Positions 6,877 through 10,921 of a DNA stretch of 10,921 nt are shown piece after piece (position 1 is the stretch's first letter; every line of letters begins with the position of its first letter). The DNA lies in contig JAVSMW010000003.1 of assembly GCA_032027005.1 (NCBI GenBank), positions 216,892 to 227,812 on the forward strand. The letters are read 5' to 3'. The notes under the pieces were generated by a model, which did not search any database, was not told where the DNA came from, and saw only the letters and a list, made by a program, of their open reading frames with translations. This DNA comes from JAVSMW01 sp032027005. Lineage in GTDB: Bacteria > Bacillota > Thermincolia > Thermincolales > UBA2595. The translations under genes were made by a program, and so were the position numbers.

Positions 6877-9800
6877 CTTCGCCCGCCTCCCTCTTTTCAA
6901 CTAAAGGTACTGTAAAATACACCTTTGTTCCTTGTGGGCCGGTTTCAAAATGCAGCTCTTCGCCATAAAACCTCTTCAGCCTGTTATTGATATTGGATAG
7001 GCCAATACCATTACCCGGTGATATCTTTCTATCTGTTTCATCCCATGGCAGGATGTTCCCAATGTGCCTTTCACTCATTCCTTTTCCGTTATCTTCAACA
7101 CTTACAAATATATTTCCATTTCTTTTCATTATCGCCAGGTTAACCATTCCGCCCAGTTTGTTTTGCAAGATACCGTGACGCAGGGCATTTTCAACCAGGG
7201 GTTCAATGACAAGGGGTATGATTTTATGAGACAAGACATCCGGGTCTACATCAAGGACCATTTTTATCCTGTCTCCGAATCTTTCTTTTTCAATATCAAC
7301 AAAGCATTTGACATGCTCCAGCTCGCTTTTAACGGTGACAAAATCTGATTGACGGTCGATAGCAAAGGAGCACTTTAAGTAATTCGATAATTCTGCAAGG
7401 ATTTTTCCGGCTCTATGTCCATCGGTATAGCAGAGGCTGATAATACTGCTCAGGGCATTAAATAAAAAATGAGGTTTGATCTGGGCCTGCAGCATTGCCA
7501 TTTCACTGCTGATTGCTGCTTTAGCGGTGGTTTTGAGACTGCACAGCGTATTAACCCTTGCCGTTAACTCTTCTGCATCAAAAGGCTTATGAAGAATGTC
7601 GTTTGCCCCTTCTTTAAAGCTTTTGACGATGCTGTCCACCTGTGTGCGTGCAGTCAGGATTAGAATCGGCATCTCATAAAGGGAATACCTCGCCCTTATT
7701 CTTTTACATATTTCGTATCCTGATATTTCAGGCATCATCAAATCAACAACAGCAAGAGCCGTATTTGTATTTGTGAAGATCTCGGCCAAGCCTTCATCAG
7801 GATGCATAAACCCCTTCACAGAATATCCCTGGGTTTTGAGAATCCCCATAACGCCTGCTATATTTGAATAATTATCGTCTATAATGACAATCGTTTCATT
7901 TTTTTCCCCGTCTATTATCATCTTTTCTGACGATTCTATTTTCATCTGATTGATCTCAGCAAGCTGTTCTTCATCCGCGGATGCTTCATTCTCACTTTCT
8001 GTTACAGGTATGTAAAAGATAAATTCTGAACCTTCATTTAATATGCTGTTTACTCTGATATCCCCGTCATGGGCCTCGGCAATTTTTTTTGAAATGCTTA
8101 ATCCCAGTCCCATTCCCCCATATTTTCGAGTGATGGATGCATCTACCTGCTCAAAGGCTTTGAAAATATCGTTAAGTTTGTGTTCCGGTATTCCTATGCC
8201 GGTATCGCTGACAGATATACAGATGTATTTTTTTTCCTCATAAACCCTTACGGTAATGTTTCCTCCGGAAGGAGTAAATTTGACCGCATTCTCTATCAGG
8301 TTGTAGAAAATTTGGATGATCCTGTATTTGTCGGCATAAATGCTTGAAAGGGCTGCCGTTATTTCCAGCTTTAATGTTACGTTTTTGTTTAATGCGGTAA
8401 ATTCAAATTCTCTGATCAGGTTTTTCACCAGATTGTCAATCTTAAATAGACTCTTTTGCAGCGATAGTTCACCATTTTTTATTCTGGAAAGATCCAGCAA
8501 GTCGTTTATCAGGCTGGCAAGCCTCCTACCACTCTCAACCACAAGGGAAAGGGTATTTTTCTGCTGAGGGTTTATTTCCCCTTCTGCGCCATCTATAACG
8601 GATTCGGTGATGGCTATCATACTGTTTACAGGCGTTCTTAATTCATGGGAGGTATTTGTAAGAAATTCATCTTTTAGTATATTGAGGGAAGCCAATTTTT
8701 CCGACAGCTTTTCAATTTCGTTAAAAGCATTGGAAAACCTTTTTGCCAGAATATAGGCCATGATGAATATTACTATGAATGTCACTATCCCTGATATACC
8801 TCCGGGAATGCTTGGTATTGCATTTCTATAATAGAGAAAATCATTAATAAAAGACAGTGACCCAATGATTATACTTATCAATAATAACTTTGCCCCTTCT
8901 CTTTTTCTGATTAGGGCAACAACAACTCCAAACAAAGTGTACAAGCAGGCTGCCATTATTAAAATTTCAGGGATTATCAGGTATTTCGTATATACATAGA
9001 CAGGTGTTACTGTTGTTAATATTGTAAACACCAGTGCACCTGAAACGGTGACTCGATTAGCTTGCTTTGGAAATTCGTCGGGAAAAAGCTCATAAATAAG
9101 AAGTATAAAGAATCCGGGGCCCCAATAAATTGTTATGTATTCAATTAGTATAATCCAATTGAAAGGTATACCGGGAATCAAACTCGTAATATAATACTCT
9201 CCTGTAAAGAGAATTCTTATTAAAAATGCCAAAAGACCTAAAACAATATACAATACAGACAGTCGTCTTCTTTGAAGCAGATAAATGGCTGCATGATAAA
9301 ATATCATAATCAGCATGGCTCCAAGCAGAAACATTTCTCTTCTTGCGGAATTCTCTTTCATTGTTCGTATCTGCTCATCTGTTCCCAGGTGAATTGAATG
9401 CCAGAAGCCACCCCTTGCATACGTATAATTTGATATTTGTACAATGATTTCAAAATCTTTTGTCTTATTTTGGAAACCGACTGCCTGCGGATGGTATTCA
9501 GGCACAGACATGTCTTTGTTTTTCCCCACAACACCGCTCTTGGCAATGACCTCATTATTAATTGCGAGTCTAAAGGCAGTAGAAAATGTTAATATTTTTA
9601 ATCCCTTTAAAGTATCAGCATCGTTTGTCTTAATTTTTAGTCTATAAGTAGCAAAACCCTTTCCCGGAAGTTTTTTACCGTTAATGATATAATTATTCCA
9701 TACACCTGGAACTTTGAAATACCCGTCAGGTTTAATCAGTTCTATTCCGTCATGAAAATCATCATATGTTAAAAGTTGATTCCAGTAAAACTCCCACTCT

Positions 9801-9982
9801 CCATCAAGCTTGATACTCCCATCTTTTTCAAAATCCCAATTGGTTAAATCAAGGATGCCATTCTCTGCGGCAGGAGTTTTTTCGGATGGATTTAATAATA
9901 AGAAGAATAGAATCATGCCTGGTAAAAGCAAAATAAGCGTTGAGATTACAACAATGAGTTTTCGATTTAAATTGAGCTTCAT
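6869..9982 (-). CDS. 7TMR-DISM hybrid sensor kinase with two kinase cores (HisKA/HATPase, REC, LytS-type His_kinase/HATPase)
   Basis: 1037 residues from the ATG at 9982; GAGGAG lies 8 nt upstream. A TTG codon directly before the ATG is less likely. Order: an N-terminal membrane segment (about 9-31); an extracellular beta-sandwich region (about 45-205) resembling the sugar-binding jelly-roll of glycoside hydrolase family 2 (GEWEFYWNQ, VPGVWNNY, ATYRLKI); seven-helix 7TMR-DISM-like membrane region (about 217-415); HisKA with phospho-His446 in TSHELRTP; HATPase_c (N-box NLIENAVKF, DTGIGIP, GGMGLGLS); receiver (about 697-815) with Asp702/703, Asp747, Thr777 and Lys799; then a LytS/YehU-type kinase with His838 in QIKPHFLFNAL and a second ATPase (VENALRHGI, VEDNGKGM, GNGIGLSNINNR). 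All key residues are present in both cores. The ligand is unknown; sugar sensing is inference. The probable partner is the overlapping response regulator. Confidence 0.92.
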   Translation of the reverse strand: MKLNLNRKLIVVISTLILLLPGMILFFLLLNPSEKTPAAENGILDLTNWDFEKDGSIKLDGEWEFYWNQLLTYDDFHDGIELIKPDGYFKVPGVWNNYIINGKKLPGKGFATYRLKIKTNDADTLKGLKILTFSTAFRLAINNEVIAKSGVVGKNKDMSVPEYHPQAVGFQNKTKDFEIIVQISNYTYARGGFWHSIHLGTDEQIRTMKENSARREMFLLGAMLIMIFYHAAIYLLQRRRLSVLYIVLGLLAFLIRILFTGEYYITSLIPGIPFNWIILIEYITIYWGPGFFILLIYELFPDEFPKQANRVTVSGALVFTILTTVTPVYVYTKYLIIPEILIMAACLYTLFGVVVALIRKREGAKLLLISIIIGSLSFINDFLYYRNAIPSIPGGISGIVTFIVIFIMAYILAKRFSNAFNEIEKLSEKLASLNILKDEFLTNTSHELRTPVNSMIAITESVIDGAEGEINPQQKNTLSLVVESGRRLASLINDLLDLSRIKNGELSLQKSLFKIDNLVKNLIREFEFTALNKNVTLKLEITAALSSIYADKYRIIQIFYNLIENAVKFTPSGGNITVRVYEEKKYICISVSDTGIGIPEHKLNDIFKAFEQVDASITRKYGGMGLGLSISKKIAEAHDGDIRVNSILNEGSEFIFYIPVTESENEASADEEQLAEINQMKIESSEKMIIDGEKNETIVIIDDNYSNIAGVMGILKTQGYSVKGFMHPDEGLAEIFTNTNTALAVVDLMMPEISGYEICKRIRARYSLYEMPILILTARTQVDSIVKSFKEGANDILHKPFDAEELTARVNTLCSLKTTAKAAISSEMAMLQAQIKPHFLFNALSSIISLCYTDGHRAGKILAELSNYLKCSFAIDRQSDFVTVKSELEHVKCFVDIEKERFGDRIKMVLDVDPDVLSHKIIPLVIEPLVENALRHGILQNKLGGMVNLAIMKRNGNIFVSVEDNGKGMSERHIGNILPWDETDRKISPGNGIGLSNINNRLKRFYGEELHFETGPQGTKVYFTVPLVEKREAGEDD
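6886..6891 (-). promoter_or_regulatory. Shine-Dalgarno site of the response regulator, inside the kinase gene
   Basis: GGGAGG on the minus strand, 9 nt before the ATG at 6876, within the last codons of the kinase. It decides in favour of the ATG over the upstream TTG at 6900. Confidence 0.6.
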
Positions 9983-9990
9983 CAAGTTTT

Positions 9991-9996
9991 CTCCTC
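9991..9996 (-). promoter_or_regulatory. Shine-Dalgarno site of the sensor kinase
   Basis: GAGGAG on the minus strand, 8 nt before the ATG at 9982 and 5 nt before the alternative TTG at 9985. The spacing favours the ATG, which changes the protein by only one residue. Confidence 0.6.
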
Positions 9997-10063
9997 ATAA
10001 TGCCTTCTTTACGCCAAAGGCCCAAATATTGCTCACCTTATCTTAATGAGCCCCCAAATTAAA

Positions 10064-10084
10064 TGGTAATACCTCATATTACCA
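10064..10084. promoter_or_regulatory. Perfect 8-bp inverted repeat, candidate operator of the kinase operon
   Basis: TGGTAATA and TATTACCA are separated by 5 bp (CCTCA), a two-fold symmetric site about 80-100 bp upstream of the kinase start. It has no T-run and is not a terminator. Size and symmetry fit a dimeric DNA-binding protein. Which regulator binds is unknown; autoregulation by the neighbouring response regulator is only a guess. Confidence 0.4.
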
Positions 10085-10116
10085 ATTGAATTAATGATTG
10101 TACTGAAGAAAGTTTA

Positions 10117-10153
10117 GAAAAAAGCAACCATCTTCTCTGTTGACTGCTTTTTC
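10117..10153 (-). terminator. Possible terminator after the transposase gene
   Basis: On the minus strand GAAAAAGCA and TGCTTTTTTC can pair around a loop of about 17-18 nt, ending in six Ts. It lies about 120 nt after the transposase stop and before the kinase operon, where a transcript from the mobile element would be expected to end. The stem is A/T-rich and the loop large, so it is weak. A smaller competing hairpin (CTGCTT/AAGCAG, 10144-10159) overlaps it. Confidence 0.3.
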
Positions 10154-10272
10154 AAGCAGCTATTTACCATCTTATGGATAACGTGTTTCTCAGATGTCTG
10201 GGATATCGTCAAAAAACGGTTGTATAAACGTCATTTTGGGTGGGATTACCTCCCGTTTACCAGTTATTTCCT

Positions 10273-10921
10273 CTAGATGGTCGCAACTGCCCCTTGTTGT
10301 GCAGATAAGACCTTTTTGCGTTTCTGACGGGTATCACCCTGGAGGAAACGCACGATCTGATGGAAGTTGTGCGCAATAGTTTTTAAGCCCATGACCAGGC
10401 TACAGCGAACTAAACCGCGAACTTTAAGTTTCCCGGCTCCCCTCGCTCGTTTGAGGGCAGAGTTAGTTCCTTCAATGGCGGCCCTTTTGCTGCCACTTTC
10501 CTTGCGCTCCTCAAGATTTTGGAGGGCTAGACGGGTACTTTCGGCGATGAGACTTTTCTGACTGACGCGTAAGACGGTATCTTTCTTTTGGAACTTGACC
10601 GGGCATTGCTCTTTCACGGGACATTGAGTACAGGTGCTTAAATCAAAGTGAGCGCTCAAGATGCCGCTCTTTGGGTTAAAGTTGCTCCGCAGGGGCTCGT
10701 GCCGTTCCGGGCAACTTAAGATCGTTTCGAAGTGTTCAATACTGAAAACGTTATAAGGCAGTTTATCCAACGTGACGTTTCGCCCGGTCATGTCGGTGTA
10801 ATGGAGTTTAACTCCAAGGTCTTCCGCCTGCTTGACAACTTCGCTTCCATAAAAGCCTCCGTCAAGATAAAGATCTTTCACCGGAGTTGTTTCTTGAAGT
10901 TCCGGAAGAACCTTTTGGATC
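10273..10921 (-). CDS. IS1182-like transposase, C-terminal part (5' end outside window)
   Basis: The frame stays open to the window edge (IQKVLPELQ before the internal GTG at 10881), so about 215 C-terminal residues are seen and the start is missing. LYLDGGFYGSE carries what should be the second catalytic Asp of a DDE transposase, and AAIEGTNSALKRARG the catalytic Glu followed by the basic segment. Between them is a cysteine-containing insertion (LSCPERHEP and CTQCPVKEQCPVK), as in many IS1182/IS5-related transposases. The end (LVMGLKTIAHNFHQIVRF) is typical of the family. The first Asp and N-terminal domain lie outside the window. No frameshift is visible in this part, so the element may be intact. 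It shows the locus is exposed to transposition. Confidence 0.8.
   Translation of the reverse strand, partial: IQKVLPELQETTPVKDLYLDGGFYGSEVVKQAEDLGVKLHYTDMTGRNVTLDKLPYNVFSIEHFETILSCPERHEPLRSNFNPKSGILSAHFDLSTCTQCPVKEQCPVKFQKKDTVLRVSQKSLIAESTRLALQNLEERKESGSKRAAIEGTNSALKRARGAGKLKVRGLVRCSLVMGLKTIAHNFHQIVRFLQGDTRQKRKKVLSAQQGAVATI

Larger units (their letters stand above)
9999..10272. other. Intergenic region between transposase and sensor kinase
   Basis: About 270 bp without a supported gene. It contains the 8-bp inverted repeat at 10064-10084 and a possible terminator at 10117-10153. The promoter of the kinase operon should lie here. A TACAAT hexamer on the minus strand (about 10099-10104) has only a poorly spaced TTGCTT upstream (19 nt), so I do not call a promoter. 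The end of the insertion sequence must lie somewhere between about 10272 and the terminator region, but its terminal repeat cannot be recognised without the other end. Confidence 0.5.

Noticed and set aside
6230..6904. Plus-strand frames antisense to the response regulator
   Set aside because: They are short, without ribosome binding sites, and opposite to a strongly supported gene.
10144..10159. Perfect 6-bp hairpin CTGCTT/AAGCAG as a separate terminator
   Set aside because: There is no T-run after it on either strand; it overlaps the better candidate at 10117-10153.
10194..10379. Plus-strand frame of 61 residues at the end of the transposase
   Set aside because: It is antisense to the transposase C-terminus over part of its length and has no recognisable features.

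Overview
The window looks like accessory DNA from a low-to-mid GC member of the Bacillota, probably a clostridial or Paenibacillus-like bacterium. The evidence is strong AGGAGG-type ribosome binding sites with use of a TTG start, a remnant of an SLH/S-layer-type protein, a 7TMR-DISM sensor kinase, and a response regulator with a winged-helix plus BTAD-like output. The species cannot be named from the sequence. Every gene I can support is on the minus strand, so the gene order reads from right to left.

Right edge (10921 to 10273): the C-terminal part of an IS1182-like DDE transposase whose beginning lies outside the window. From 10272 to about 9998 is a non-coding gap holding a perfect 8-bp inverted repeat and a possible terminator. 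From 9982 to 5884 is a two-gene signalling operon. Its first gene is a 1037-residue membrane hybrid kinase that carries two different kinase cores separated by a receiver domain. Its second is a response regulator whose start codon overlaps the kinase stop. A long, near-perfect hairpin terminator (5797-5858) closes the operon.

Middle (5726 to 5084): two decayed gene fragments lie back to back. The first is a frameshifted and interrupted piece of the conserved region that normally precedes SLH repeats in S-layer-type proteins. The second is the C-terminal end of a phage tail-collar/microcystin-dependent-protein-like gene. They occupy the space where the 5' leader of the next gene would be.

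Left half (5046 to beyond 1): one uninterrupted reading frame of 1682 codons, still open at the window edge, encodes a giant exported surface protein. In order it has a signal peptide, a DUF4347 domain with a caspase-like His/Cys pair, three tandem FG-GAP/VCBS-type units with six calcium-loop motifs, a series of Ig-like and cadherin-like modules (one module type present twice), and InlB/Listeria-Bacteroides-type repeats that are nearly identical at the DNA level. Base composition changes sharply between modules, which suggests assembly by module shuffling.

A plausible joint reading, which is inference, is that the membrane kinase senses an extracellular, perhaps carbohydrate-like, cue and its regulator controls nearby cell-surface genes such as the giant protein. 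The IS element and the gene remnants show that the locus has been rearranged. The most interesting items are the double-kinase architecture and the DUF4347 surface protein with its possible peptidase head.
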